From Chlorella sorokiniana (taxonomy: Eukaryota; Chlorophyta; Trebouxiophyceae; Chlorellales; Chlorellaceae): a DNA stretch of 64,000 bases. Each line of letters starts with the position of its first letter. Within the stretch, counting starts at the first letter, position 1. The stretch is taken from contig CP084616.1 in assembly GCA_025917655.1 (NCBI GenBank), forward strand, positions 1,550,001 to 1,614,000. The letters are read 5' to 3'. The notes below the pieces were generated by a model. The model saw only the letters and a list, made by a program, of their open reading frames with translations, was not told where the DNA came from and ran no database searches. Below are positions 48,609 through 60,079 of this stretch, piece after piece. Both the position numbers and the translations under genes were made by a program.

Positions 48609-50492
48609 TCAGTCCGCCTTCACTTGCTTGCTGTTGAGCAGCGTGTAGCTGCCCCCTGGGTTGGCAACCTCTACCTGCATGCAAGCGTGAGGAAGCAAGG
48701 CCAGCCGCAAGTCTCTTCAAATGCATGTGATAAACAACCGGACTGAAGGAGAGACCAAGCCGCCTGCATACAGGAACATGGCCCTTGACAAGCAGGAAGT
48801 AGAGGGATTGGCAAGGCACGTGCCTCATACACGCTGTCTGGCATTGAGCCGTGGGACAGCTGCAGCCTCAGCGTGTGGGTGACGCCGCCATCGGCGTTCT
48901 TTGCCAGCTTGGCGGACAGAACCTGCAGCTCGTGCAAGAAGGCGGGAGGGTGAGGCACTGCTGCGGCATCTGCCGCGGCAGCTCACCACCAGCAGGGCAA
49001 GCTGGCAGCAGCGCGAAACAGGGCAGTACTGCATTCTTGAAAGGCAGGGTTGCATTCTCTCAAGCACCCCATAGCAACTTGCACCTTCTTCAGCGCCAAG
49101 GGGAACAGCGAGTTGCTCTGGGAGCTGAGCTGCTGCACGGCGTAGGCCGCTGCATCGTCGACCTCTGGGTTCTGTGGGAACTCGTCACCGCCGTCAGTGG
49201 CGGCAGTGGCCCCAGCCTGCGGAGTGTGACGAGGGAATGGCACCGCATGCAGCTTGGCCTTGAAGGGCCGGGGATGGAAAGGGAGGAGCAGGGAGGAAGA
49301 GAAGGAGGCGGGCAGCGTGGTCCAGCAGCCTCCAAGGGGCAGCTGTGCACCCCGCCCCGCCGCCGTGGCTGTTGCTGGAGGCCTAAGAAAGCCAGAGGCC
49401 CGTATGATGTTACACAGTCATGGACACCCAAGAATGTTCAGGGACACAAGCCAGGGGTGACAAAGGGGCGCGGCGGTGCGGGGTTCGCAAAGTAGGAAGA
49501 AGGTGCAGGAGGGTTGCGCGGGGCGGCTGCCTCACTGCACCTGGGCAGCACTGATCTCATCCAGCGCCGTCAGCTCCATGGCGCCGCCGTAGGCCGGCAG
49601 CTTCTCTGCAGGTTCACAGGGAGGGCATGGCAGGGGCAGGGCGCTGTCAGTGGGCTTCACAGAGGCCAGGGGCAGCAAGTGGCGGCCGAAGCGCAGCGGC
49701 GGGGCCGCAGCGGCGGCGTCTCACCCCAGATCTTGGCCTCATAGTACTTGGGCTCAGCGCCGCCGTCCACCTTCAGCTTCAGCTTGTAGTTGGTGCCTTG
49801 AGGGAGGGGAAGGGAGGATGGGGATGAAAGGTGAGCGCTGAAAACGAGCGTGAAGGGGCAGGGCATGTGTGCACGCGGCTGGAGCAGAGGCCACTTGCAC
49901 CTCGCTCTGTGCCTGCTGATACCAGGCCAACGGAACCCCCTCAGCCCCAGCCCCAGCCAGCCAGGTATGCCGTGGCCACACACCTGCCACCACCTGCGTC
50001 TCAGCCGACAGCACCTGCACCGCGTCGGCCGAAACGCCCAGCTTGGCAACCGCCACGCCCTTGGCCGCCTCCACCGCGGCGCTGTTGGTGTGGTCCTCCA
50101 CCTGCTTGAAGCCGCCTGCTGGAGAGGGAGGAAAGCAAGCAGGGCAAGAGCGGGGGCGCTGCGTCAGAGTCAGACGCTGTGCGGTGCGGGCGTGCCGACG
50201 GCTGGTCAGCGCTCTCGTAGGCGGCTCGTCGTGGCTGCCTAGACATATGTGCGACGGTAGGTTCGGAACGGCAGCTGGGGACGCGGAACAGGGGCACGTG
50301 CAACAGGGCCGTCCAAACTGTAGGGCCCTGCCCGCCGCAGCCGCGATCTACGACGCTCCAACAGCGCAACAACGTCGTTTTAGCGCGCCCGTGTACTTCA
50401 CCAGGCCACTCACCCAGCATTTGGCCTGCTACGAGAACAACGGAAACGAAGAGCACCAGAAGTGCTCTGTTGGTGTGCTGAAACAATCCCAT
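48609..50492 (-). CDS. Secreted two-domain cystatin (cysteine protease inhibitor)
   Basis: Inhibitor of papain-like proteases. Seven exons join without a frame break: 50414-50492, 49984-50118, 49725-49796, 49541-49605, 49085-49216, then ~48830-48930 and ~48609-48675. Exon 1 is a signal peptide (MGLFQHTNRALLVLFVSVVL, then VAGQML). Exon 2 begins with the N-terminal Gly-Gly of cystatins (AGGFKQVEDHTNSAAVEAAK) and ends in the papain-binding loop QVVAG. Exon 3 continues TNYKLKLKV and YYEAKIWGE, with the second-hairpin Trp. The last three exons encode a second, degenerate cystatin-like fold (EVDDAAAYAVQQLSSQSNSL, VLSAKLAKNADGGVTHTLRL, VANPGGSYTLLNSKQV) without QVVAG, as in long phytocystatins. The last intron uses a GC donor (GAG/GCACGT). 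Exons 5-7 are duplicated at 28120-28729. Confidence 0.88.
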
Positions 50493-51523
50493 GTGCCGCC
50501 CAAGACGTCGAATGGCGGTGGGGCCGGGCAGGCGAGACCAAAAAGGCCACCCATGCCCCATGCAGGCGGCGGGCCTTGGCACCTGTTCAGCAGCTGCCCC
50601 GGCAGCAAAGGAGTGCACCAATGGCACGACCACGTCGGGTCGCTTTGACGAAAGGTGACGGGTTCTGGTGCAACAGATCAGCCTTCTCAATGCTTCAGGG
50701 TCAGGCAGCCGCTCCGTGTGCAGACCGCCAAGCCGCAACCGCAAGCACTGCGTCATTTGTGGGCTGGGGCCAAACTGCTCGATGCGTGGTGCAAGATTCT
50801 TCAATCTCAAATGAAGCAAACACACTGTGTTGCGCATTCCTACCCTTGATACATGCCAGGTTGCATGCCGGTGACCCAAGCAAGGCGCCCTGCTGCGGCG
50901 CCGCTCACTGCTCCAATCGGGCCCCAAAAGACATGAAGCGCTCAATTGTACTATGCTTCTTTGATGTCCATCGGTTCTTTCACCCAAATGCCCATTGCAC
51001 AGGCCTCCATGGGGTGCCAAGCCAGTCACCCTGCTTTCCTTGTTCCCCGCGCGCTGGGGCGAGATGGCGGCCTCCTGGGCGCCTCACCCAGTAGCGCTCA
51101 TCTCATCAGTTGGCTTGTCAAGGCGTTGCACAGCCCCCGCGCCGGCCGATTTGAACTGCCGGCGCCCCAGTGCCATCTCCCTGCTTGTGCCGTCCTGCGC
51201 CGAGCAGCAGTGCCGAAAAGCAGGAAACCGCCTTTGGATCTTTTTCCAGTGTTCGCCGGGCGCAATGGCGTCCGCGCCGAAGCAGCACAAGGTGGGAGCT
51301 TAGGAACCCGCCTCCGCAGCTCTGCGCGTGCCAGCCGGCCAACGTTGCCTCTTGGTCGATCAGCTACCTGTCGCGCGGCGATTGGGGGCCCAGGCGCCCT
51401 GCAACGCGAAGGCATGCTTCGCCCCCGCTCGGCGGCGGGTCTGGGACAGAGGGCAGCAGCTGAGAGCTGGCTGCTCTATGAACGCAGCGCCCGACCTGCA
51501 AGCTGGCCCCTCTGTTTCTTGAA
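50493..51523. other. Divergent region between cystatin and three-repeat MYB genes
   Basis: This 1-kb promoter-containing stretch shows long chance frames but no domain. The part 50640-51010 is AT-richer. Nothing else is recognised. Confidence 0.4.
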
Positions 51524-54500
51524 ATGCAGCCCGGCGTGTGGACCGAGGCAGAGGATGATCTGCTGGCGCTGTGGCAGAGCCAGGTCGGCAACAAGTGGAG
51601 CGAAGTGGCGAAGCACATACCTGGAAAAACGGGGCAGCAGTGCGCGCAGGTGAGCCGTGGGCAGGCTCGCAGGGACCCGCCACCGCCCCAAACCACTCGC
51701 CACGGCTGCGTGCGGGAGCATGCGGCCAGCGCCAGGCGGGCTCGGCTGCCGCCAAGCCTGAGCCGGCAATCAATGCTTCGCCCCGCGCCCATCCCTGCAG
51801 CGCTGGCGCCACCGCGTCAACCCCAACATCTCTCGCGAGAAGTGGACCTCTGAGGAGGACGCCCGCCTGGCGGTGCTGGTGCAGAAGCACGGCAACAGCT
51901 GGGCGGAGATCTCGCGGCGCCTGCCGGGCCGCACCGGTGCGCTCCCCCTTCTCACAGCCCCGCCGCTTGGCCCGGCAGTGATGCTCTGCGCCGAGGCATC
52001 CCCTCGCCCCATCCCTCTTCTCTCCGTCCCTCCCCCTTCACCAACATCCGCGTGCGCCATTGCCGCTTCCTCCTCCCGCAGACCAGCAGTGCATGGGGCG
52101 GTGGCGGCGCCACCTGGACCCCTCCATCCGCCGCGAGGGCTGGGGCCCAGAGGAGGACGACCAGCTGCGGGAGCTGCACGCCGAGTATGGTGAGGGGTGG
52201 GAAGGGAGATGGAGAGGGGCCGTTGAAATGTCTTATGTTGATGGGAGTGGAAGTGATGAGGGCAGGGGGTGGGAGGCGTCCGGCATCCAGCCTGGCAGCC
52301 ACGGCGCGCGCTGCTCCCAGCAGTCTGCACCTGGGTTCTTCCACCGATGCCTCATGCTCCGGCGCATGCAGCGCACGCCCACCCACCCCCACCCCACCCC
52401 CTGAACCCTCTCCTCCAACCAACAGCCAGCACTGCCCTGCCCCCTCGTGCGCCCCCTGGCCAGGCTCCTCCTGGAGCTGCATCAGCAAGAGCATGAGCGG
52501 GCGCACGGCGCAGCAGTGCCGCGCGCGCTGGTGCCAGCTGTCCAATGCTGAGGTGGGCCGCCCCGGGTGGTGCGTGTGCTGGGGGTGCAGGGCTGGTGCG
52601 GGGGTTGGCTAAGAGCAGGGAGTAGGGGTGCAGGGCTGGTGCGGGGTTTGGCTAAGAGCAGGGAGTAGGGGTGCAGGGCTGGTGCGGGGGTTGGCTTAGA
52701 GCAGGGAGTAGGGGTGCAGGGCTGGTGCGGGGGTTGGCTAAGAGCAGGGAGTAGGGGTGCAGGGCTGGTGCGGGGGGATGCCTAGGCTCAGGAGAGGTGC
52801 GCAGTGGGTTTGTGAGGCAGGGGGCGGGGAGGGGGGATGTGCAGGGGTTTCAGGGTGTGGAAGCCCGGCCGCGCGAGAGCATGGCGCCGTGCGTCAGCAG
52901 CTGCCGCGTTTGGGCACCAGCCGCTGCTGCTGGCAGCAGCATGACCGCCGCGCCTGCCTGGCCCCCGCCTGCAGAAGGGGCCCAGCCGCTCGGGTGCCTC
53001 TCGCAGCCGCAGCGCCAGCACCGGCGCCGCCGCCGCGCGGCCGAGCCCGTCAACCCGCGGCGCCAGTCCACAGCCAACACGTATGGCAGCGGCGGCAGCG
53101 CAGCGCGCGCCTGTGCTGGCTGCGGCCGCCCTGGCCGGGCGCCGCCGCTTGCGTTGGACCCCGCCGCCTTCTTCGCTGCCGCCGCCGCGGGTGCGGCGCT
53201 TGTGACCGTGGCAGCGGCGGCGGCGGACGCGGGCGGCGGCGCGCGGTTGGCGGGCGTCCTGCGTGCCGGCGCCAGCCGCCGCCTGTCGACTGTGGCCGAG
53301 AACGGCGCTGCCAAGGCCGGCGGCGGCGGCTGGGGCAGCGTCGGCAGCGAAGCGGAGGAGGAGAGCGACGGCAGCGGATGCAGCCCGGAGTTCACGCTGC
53401 GACGCACCACAGCACGCACGGCAGGCCGCGCAGCGCGCACAGCGCACGCCGCCTCCCCTGCCACCAAGCCGCAGGACGGCTTCAAAGCCCCCCGCACAGG
53501 CCGAGCCGCAGCATCACCGGCTGGAGCCGCCAGCTGGCGCGTCGGGGGAGCAGCAGCAGGTGCCGACGCCGGCGCCAGCCGCAGCCATGCCCCTTGCGGC
53601 GCCGCACGTCGTACTGCCGGGAGTCCTGCTGCCCCTCAAGCTGGAGCTGCCGCTGGAGTCGGCCGTTCCGGCGCAGGAGGTGCGCTCAGCGCCCAAACGC
53701 CCGCCTTCCAGCCGCCCCTCAACGTTGCTGGCGGGCGGCCGCACGGTGGAGGCCTCGTGGCCGCCAGCCCTGGCTGTCCGGTGCACCATCCAAGCCCTGC
53801 GCTGCCTCTAGCACCCCTGCTCCTCTCAGCCTGAGCAGCCCGGGGCTCCAGCACCCCTGTCCTCCTTCGCGCCCACCCCCTGCCCTGTTTCTTTCTTCGA
53901 GCTCAACCCCGCTCTTTGCCTCCCTCTCGCTGCGCGCCTGTGCCCCCCGCAGGAAGAGGAGGAGGCCTCCCCGCGCTCACCACCACCGCGGCCCCGCACC
54001 CCGCCGCCCCAGATCTCCTCTCCCCGCTGCGGTGCCAGCTGCCGCCGGCGCCGCCGCTCTTCACGCCCAGCAGCTCGGGTGGGGTTGGGGGAAGGGGGCG
54101 GGGCGGCCTGTGCTGTCTTCAACCGGGCGGGGGCCTTGGGCTGGGCTTCAGGCGGCCTGCCTGCCAGCGCGAATCGCGGGTTGCAATCACCCCCGCCAAA
54201 CCGCCGAACAAGCCCGGCCTGACCCTCCACCTCACGCCCCTCTTCCTCCGCAGGCCGCAAGCGCAGCGCGGCCTCCCGCCTCGCGGCCTTTGGCCCCACG
54301 CTGCCGCCGCTGGCCATCCCCGAGGCGGCGGCGGTGGCGGGCGCGCGGCTGGGCACCCCTGCCCGCCACACCCCAGGCAGCGGCCCCGTCTCCCGTGAGC
54401 TCCGCTCGCCCAACGTGCTCACCCTGCTGCAGAGCCCGCCGCAAGTCATGGGTGGGTCGCGGGGCGCAAGCGGGGCAGGCGGGGCCGCGGGGCCTGGTGT

Positions 54501-55628
54501 CTGCCCTTGATGCGGCGCCGGACCCTGGCGTGTCGCGTGCCTGCGGCTTCCCCCCGTTCCTGCCCGCCCAGCCCACCTCCTCCCTCCCCGCCTCTACCCC
54601 TGCTCCCACGCCCTCTACCCCTCATCCCCCCTCCGCTTCCCCCCCATCATCAACACCCACGCGCACTTATCTGTGTCACCAACCATCCCCCTGCCACCCC
54701 GCGCCCCGCAGACGACCTGTTCCGTTCGCCGGGCTTTGGCCGCATGGTCACCCCGCCTTGGGCCAAGAGCGGCAGCAGCAGCGGCGCCAGCGCGTGCGCG
54801 GCTGCGGGCGCCGCCGCCGCCGACCACGACGACCCGAACGACGAGCGGCGGCAGTCGGTGGCGCGGCGGCTGGACGCCGCTCCGTCGTTCGGCGAGGCGC
54901 TGGCGGCGGCCGCCGCCGACGTGGCGGCCGCGGCGGCCGCGGCGCAGGCGCCGGCTGCTTCCGCGGCGCCGCAGCAGCCGCAGCAGCGGCGGCAGCATGG
55001 TGGCAGCCTGGAGCCTGCCGCCTCGTTTGACTTTGGAGTGCTGCTGGGCAGCCCGCCCAAGAAGAGCAAGGTGGGCGGCGGCAGGGCAGAGCCAGGCTGC
55101 AGCCGGCAGCAGAGCCAGGCTGCTGCCGAGGCCGGCCCACCCTGCGGCGGCGTGCTGGGCGGTGCCTCTTGGCGCTGGAGAGCTGCCCGGCGAGCCGGCC
55201 TCCCCCAATGCATGCACCACCCACCCACACATCCCCACCTGCAGCACACACGCACCCCTGCCTCCGCTGCAGATGTCCTCGCCCCCAGCTTCCCCGCAGC
55301 CACCACGCCCTGGGCGGGCGGCGCTCCGGCAGCCTCCTCCGCCCCCTGCACCAGTCGTCGGAGTCGGGCGGCGGCACTGCGCTGGCCATGGCTGTGCAGC
55401 AGCACCTGCTGCTGGCCAGCACGGCCAAGGCAGGCTGTGGCCCCGGAGCAGCTTCCGCGGCAGCTGCTGCCGCGAGGGACAAAGAGAACGGCGAGGCGGC
55501 GGCGCGGCAGCTGACGCTGACGGCTGGCAAGCCGCCTGGCGGCGCGCCGCCGCCGCTAGCACACCGGCCCGCAGCTGACCAGCAGCAATGTGCGCATGCG
55601 GCTGCACGCGTTGCTCGACGGGGCTTGA
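51524..55628 (+). CDS. Three-repeat MYB transcription factor
   Basis: Nuclear DNA-binding protein. The ATG at 51524 is followed at once by three MYB repeats over four exons. R1 is VWTEAEDDLLALWQSQVGNK, then WSEVAKHIPGKTGQQCAQ joined to RWRHRVNP. R2 is KWTSEEDARLAVLVQKHGNS, then WAEISRRLPGRT joined to DQQCMGRWRRHLDP. R3 is GWGPEEDDQLRELHAEYG, then SWSCISKSMSGRTAQQCRAR. All three end in QCxxRW, as in MYB4R/SNAPC4- and CDC5-like proteins; plant MYB3R R3 usually reads NSIKNHW. The long C-terminal part (52.8-55.6 kb) is Ala/Ser/Arg-rich, with ordered-looking patches SRELRSPNVLTLLQSPPQVM, DDLFRSPGFGRMVTPPWAKS and FDFGVLLGSPPKKSK, which contain SP sites. The stop is either TGA at 55626-55628 (after VRMRLHALLDGA) or 55715-55717 in a neighbouring frame. 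Some C-terminal exon joins are uncertain. Confidence 0.82.
52582..52775 (+). repeat. 43-bp minisatellite in a MYB intron
   Basis: About 4.5 head-to-tail copies, starting at 52582, 52625, 52668, 52711 and 52754, each opening GGGGTGCAGGGCTGGTGCGG and ending in AGAGCAGGGAGTA. Copies differ at one or two bases, so the array is young. Confidence 0.9.
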
Positions 55629-55717
55629 CGCAGGCGCTGCTCTGTCCACTTGCCTCTGACGGGTGCCCCCTGACATTGACTGACAGACTGCCGCGAAATG
55701 GCGCTGCACCGCCGTGA

Positions 55718-56309
55718 CTGCGGCGCCATGTTGCCTGACCCCGCTGCCCCCCCCATCGCCACTTTCCCCCCACCGCTTGACAGGACCCCTCGCATTGCCT
55801 TGATTCGTTGCAAATCAGGATCGTGCACGTATGAGAGCTCCCCCTTGGGAGCGCCCCATTCCTTAGCACCCATCACACGAAATTGGTGCACCAGGGTTGC
55901 CCGCGGGCGCCGCGGTCCGTTGCCTTCCGTCCGCACGCCCCGCCTCTTCCATTCTTGAACCGTCCTGTGTATTATCACCGTTCTTACTGAGCCGAGTAGG
56001 CCCACAATGCCTGTAAACTATCGTCATGCGGCAGGTGAGCTGAGGAACTGATGCTGCCGTTCCGGTGAGGAAAGCAGACCCGGTGCCGGTGGCTGTTCCT
56101 CTTCAGGGCTGTCAGAACAGCCGCGTGCGCTCTCGATAACTTTTTTGCATTGCACAACTATGGGTTCAGCGCTCCTTTCCTGTCGCGGCCCACCCGGGAA
56201 CCACTGCAGTTTCGCGCATGGAGCCCAGGCGTGGCCGCGGCGCTGAGGCCCACTTGCAGGCGCCTCGGAGGATAATAAGACGGTAACAAGGGCGAGATCA
56301 GCGCCCAAG
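55718..56309. other. Intergenic region before the PAN/HRGP gene pair
   Basis: It has the MYB 3' UTR and the promoter of the first PAN-domain gene. The region 55930-56300 is AT-richer. Short parts near 56020-56150 resemble 59790-59900 upstream of the second copy (both include GGTGAG...GGAACTGATG- or GGTGAGTGGGG-like stretches and TGGCTGTTGCTCTTCC), so the promoters were duplicated too. Confidence 0.5.
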
Positions 56310-59300
56310 ATGGTGGATGGGTTCTCAAAGCGCCGCCGCCGCAGCCTGCTGCCGAAGGTGGCCGCCGTCCATCGCCTCCTGGCCCTGCTGGCCTGCATCT
56401 GCGCTAGAGCCAGGTTGACAGCAGGTGACAAGCAGCTGAGACATTGAAAAGAGAGCTGCATCAATACAGCTGCATGTCAGCAACCTGGCAGCCCAATGTC
56501 CCCCCCCAATAAAAGTTGTCATCGCCGACCCCCTTTGCCCCCCTGGTGCAGGCCAGGGGCTGTCCAACACCACTGCCCGTGGCATGTTCACCCTGCAATG
56601 CAACACTCGCATCTACTACCCTGAGATAGGGGTGCTGGGGTCCATGGACCAGTGGGATAGACATCGCCTCGTCAATGCCTCGTCGGCGCTGGTGAGCCGC
56701 TGCTGCCCGCCTTGCCGCGGAGCCTGCAATGCTGCCTTTGCAGCACAACCCATTGCGAGCGTGCCCACCCCTTTCACTGCACGTTTCCGTTGTCCATTGC
56801 CTGTCTTGTGTGCGCTTGGAATCCAGCTGGGGGCTAAGCTGCGCTGTGATGCACTACTCTCCCGACCACCGCCGCAGGAGTGCGCGCAACTGTGCCTTCA
56901 CGACGACGAGCCCAGTCTGGGCGACCCCACCTGGCTGGCCAGCGGTTGGGCTTGCACCAACTACCGCTACAGCATGTATGCGCAAACCACTGTTGGAGAC
57001 GTGGTGGTGGAGGGTGAGATAGAGGCCGCAGCAGCGCTGACACCTTGTCTGGTCGGGTGTTAGGCACAGAACTGGCAGAGGGCCGCAGGGGCTGCGGCTC
57101 ACAGCATTGCACGTCCTTGCAACGACATATGGATTGCCCAGCAGTGGCTGTTCTCTTCCTCTTATGTGCAGCATTCTCGCACTGCCACCTGTACACCATC
57201 AACGGCTACAGCGGGGCGCTGAGCCCTCCGGTGTACCAGGTGGGCCATTGATTGGTGGCTTGAAACAAGCACTGCCCCTTGGCAAGAAGAAGGGGCCTCG
57301 AGCCTTCAACTGTGAACGGTGGTGGCAAGCAATCGAATCAGGCAGCAGAACCATGGCTGTTGCTGCAGCTCGATTACACGAGCAGCAGTTAGAATGCACC
57401 CCCTGCTAGCACGCAGGATTGGCAAAACGAATGCTCGGGGCTCATTGTGCCGTCTCCACCACCACCACCAAGACCGCCGCCAAGGCCTCCACCCCGGCCA
57501 CCGCCGCCGCCAAGACCTCCACCGCGGCCACCGCCGCCGCCAAGACCGCCCCCGGCCACCACCGCACCCGCCAAAGCCGCCGCCAAGCCCGCCACCGCCT
57601 TCACCTCCCAGCCCACCACCCCCAAACCCGCCTCCTCCCCCACCAAACCCCCACCACCCTCTCCACCTCCTTCACCAAAACCGCCACCACCGAACCCTCC
57701 ACCCCGGGCCTCCACCCCCGCCACCCAGGCCCCCTCCCCCTTCGCCGCCTCCTCCTAGGCCCCCACCACCCTCTCCCCCTCCTCCTAAGCCCCCGCCACC
57801 CTCTCCACCTCCTCCCTCTCCACCTCCACCCCCACCACCAAGACCACCGCCACCATCTCCGCCACCACCCAGCCCACCTCCACCCCTGCCACCCAGCCCT
57901 AAACCCCGAGCCCGCCTCCTCCCTCTCCGCCGCCACCCAGCCCGCCGCATCCCTCTCCACCTCCACCCAGCCCCCCGCCACCCAGCCCTCCACCCCGAGC
58001 CCGCCTCCTCCCTCTCCGCTGCCTCCCAGCCCGCCGCCTCCCTCTCCACCTCCTCCCAGCCCCCCACCGCCGTCGCCACCCCTCCCAGCCCGCCTCCACC
58101 TAGCCCCCGCCACCCTCTCCACCTCCACCCTCTCCCCTTCCTCCTTCCCCTCCTCCGCCGAGCCCGCCGCCACCCAGCCCGCCCCTCCTCTCCGCCTCCT
58201 CCCTCTCCACCTCCACCCCCGCCACCCAGCCCTCCTCCGCCGAGCCGCCGCCACCCAGCCCGCCGCCTCCCAGCCCCCCGCCGCCGTCTCCACCCCCCCC
58301 AGCCCGCCCCCTCCCTCTCCGGCCCCTCCTTTCCACCCCCACCCAGCCCCCCACCACCCAGCCCCCCGCCACCCAGCCCGCCTCCTCCCTCTCCGCCGCC
58401 ACCCAGCCCGCCTCCTCCCAGCCCGCCGCCACCCAGCCCCCCCACCGCCGTCTCCACCCCCTCCCAGCCCGCCTCCACCCAGCCCCCCGCCACCCTCTCC
58501 ACCTCCACCCTCTCCCCCTCCTCCTTCCCCTCCTCCGCCGAGCCCGCCGCCACCGAGCCCGCCCCCTCCCTCTCCACCTCCACCCAGCCCCCGCCACCCA
58601 GCCCTCCACCCCGAGCCCGCCTCCTCCCTCTCCGCCGCCTCCCAGCCCGCCGCCACCGAGCCCGCCTCCTCCCAGCCCCCGCCGCCGTCGCCACCCCCTC
58701 CCAGCCCGCCTCCACCTAGCCCCCGCCACCCTCTCCACCTCCACCCTCTCCCCTTCCTCCTTCCCCTCCTCCGCCGAGCCCGCCGCCACCGAGCCCGCCC
58801 CCTCCCTCTCCGCCTCCTCCCTCTCCACCTCCACCCCCGCCACCCAGCCCCCCGCCACCCAGCCCTCCTCCGCCGAGCCCGCCGCCACCCAGCCCGCCGC
58901 CTCCCAGCCCCCGCCGCCGTCTCCACCCCCTCCCAGCCCGCCCCCTCCCTCTCCGCCCCCTCCTTTCCACCCCCACCCAGCCCCCACCACCCAGCCCCCG
59001 CCACCCAGCCCGCCTCCTCCCTCTCCGCCGCCACCCAGCCCGCCTCCTCCCAGCCCGCCGCCACCCAGCCCCTCACCGCCGTCTCCACCCCCTCCCAGCC
59101 CGCCTCCACCCAGCCCCCGCCACCCAGCCCCCACCGCCGTCTCCACCCCCTCCCAGCCCGCCTCCACCCAGGCCCCCGCCACCCAGCCCCCACCGCCGTC
59201 TCCACCCCCTCCCAGCCCGCCTCCACCTAGCCCCCGCCGCCATCTCCACCTCCTCCCTCCCCCTCCTCCTTCCCCTCCTCCTCCGTATCCTGCCCCTCTT

Positions 59301-59741
59301 CGCCCGCCTGCGCCGCAGCCCCTGCAATCTGCTGCGCTGCCGCAGTCCACGGGTTGGTGTTGGGCAGCCCTCTTCTTGGCTGCCATCCTGACTTTTGAGC
59401 ACCCACCTGATTTCGCCCAGCCCACACATGCTTTGCCATCCCACGCTTTGGTCCTCGGGCAGGCTGTGTGCCACCACCGTCTGCTGGGTGCAGGGCGACC
59501 GCTGCTCCCGCACCGCCTTTGGTTGATGCCTAGCGCCAAAAAGGAGCAGCCTGGACTCTGCAGCACTGGACGCCTGGTAAAGCGGCAATGGTGGAGCCAA
59601 ACAAGTGTTGCGGTTTCATTCCTGCTTTGGATTTTTTTTTTTTTTTTTGGTGGCGCCTGCTGTGCGGGCCCCCCGCCGATGCCGCCGCCTGGCTCCCCGT
59701 TGCCTTTCCTTCGTTTTGATGCCGCTCTTCCTATTCACTGA
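56310..59741 (+). CDS. Secreted PAN/apple-like protein with long Ser-Pro-rich tract (copy A)
   Basis: Probable cell-wall hydroxyproline-rich glycoprotein. The ATG at 56310 gives an Arg-rich n-region and signal peptide (KRRRRSLLPKVAAVHRLLAL, LACICARA). Exon 2 encodes GQGLSNTTARGMFTLQCNTR and WDRHRLVNASSAL (N-glycosylation sites NTT and NAS). Exon 3 (from ~56877) encodes ECAQLCLHDD, SGWACTNYRYSMYAQTTVG and exon 4 AFSHCHLYTINGYSGALSP. This CxxxC...C...C spacing is that of a PAN/apple domain, a carbohydrate- or protein-binding module. Exon 5 (57416) starts DWQNECSGLIVPSPPPPPRP and runs into about 1.8 kb of SPPPP, PPPR and PPSP repeats, followed by a short C-terminal part with scattered Cys (STGWCWAALFLAAILTF). 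The frame in the repeat is broken several times by one-base C-run differences, so the end (59741) is only one possible reading. Confidence 0.75.
57450..59290 (+). repeat. Pro/Ser-rich low-complexity tract, copy A
   Basis: C-rich imperfect minisatellite of CCN/TCN codons (CCGCCACCCAGCCCGCCTCC and variants), with longer blocks repeated every ~300-550 bp. It encodes SPPPP-type modules, as in pherophorins and extensins, which are sites of Pro hydroxylation and arabinosylation. Up to the first break it opens with a Pro-Arg version (PPPRPPPRPP). Confidence 0.9.
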
Positions 59742-60079
59742 CCTTAAACAAAGCCTCGTCATGCAATCTTGAGTGTAATGCACCGCCATGCTGCGAAGGT
59801 GAGTGGGGGATGCGACTCTCTGAAGGGAGGAAAGCAAAGACCGGTGCTTGGTGCTTGTGGCTGTTGCTCTTCCTTGCCGATGGCAAGGCGCCCGGCGCGT
59901 TTTAACCGCTTCTTGTATCGCGTTTTGTTGGCTCTGGAGCTCTTTTCTGGCCTCAAGGAGCCGGGAGACGAGTAAAGCTCGGCGAATGGGGCCGGGCGAC
60001 ACGGGTGCCGCTGAAACCCAGTGCAAAAGCTCCTCGCGAGGTTGAAAAACGTTGAAAGGAGCCAAGGCGCACGAACATC

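Noticed and set aside
50001-51029. A 342-codon minus-strand frame upstream of the cystatin
   Set aside because: The cystatin signal-peptide exon (50414-50492) lies inside this stretch in the correct splice context, and the remaining residues look random.
52757-55030. A 757-codon plus-strand frame full of Arg, Pro and Ala
   Set aside because: It is open by GC bias. The neighbouring frames carry the conserved patches of the MYB C-terminus, and this frame runs across its introns and the end of the minisatellite.
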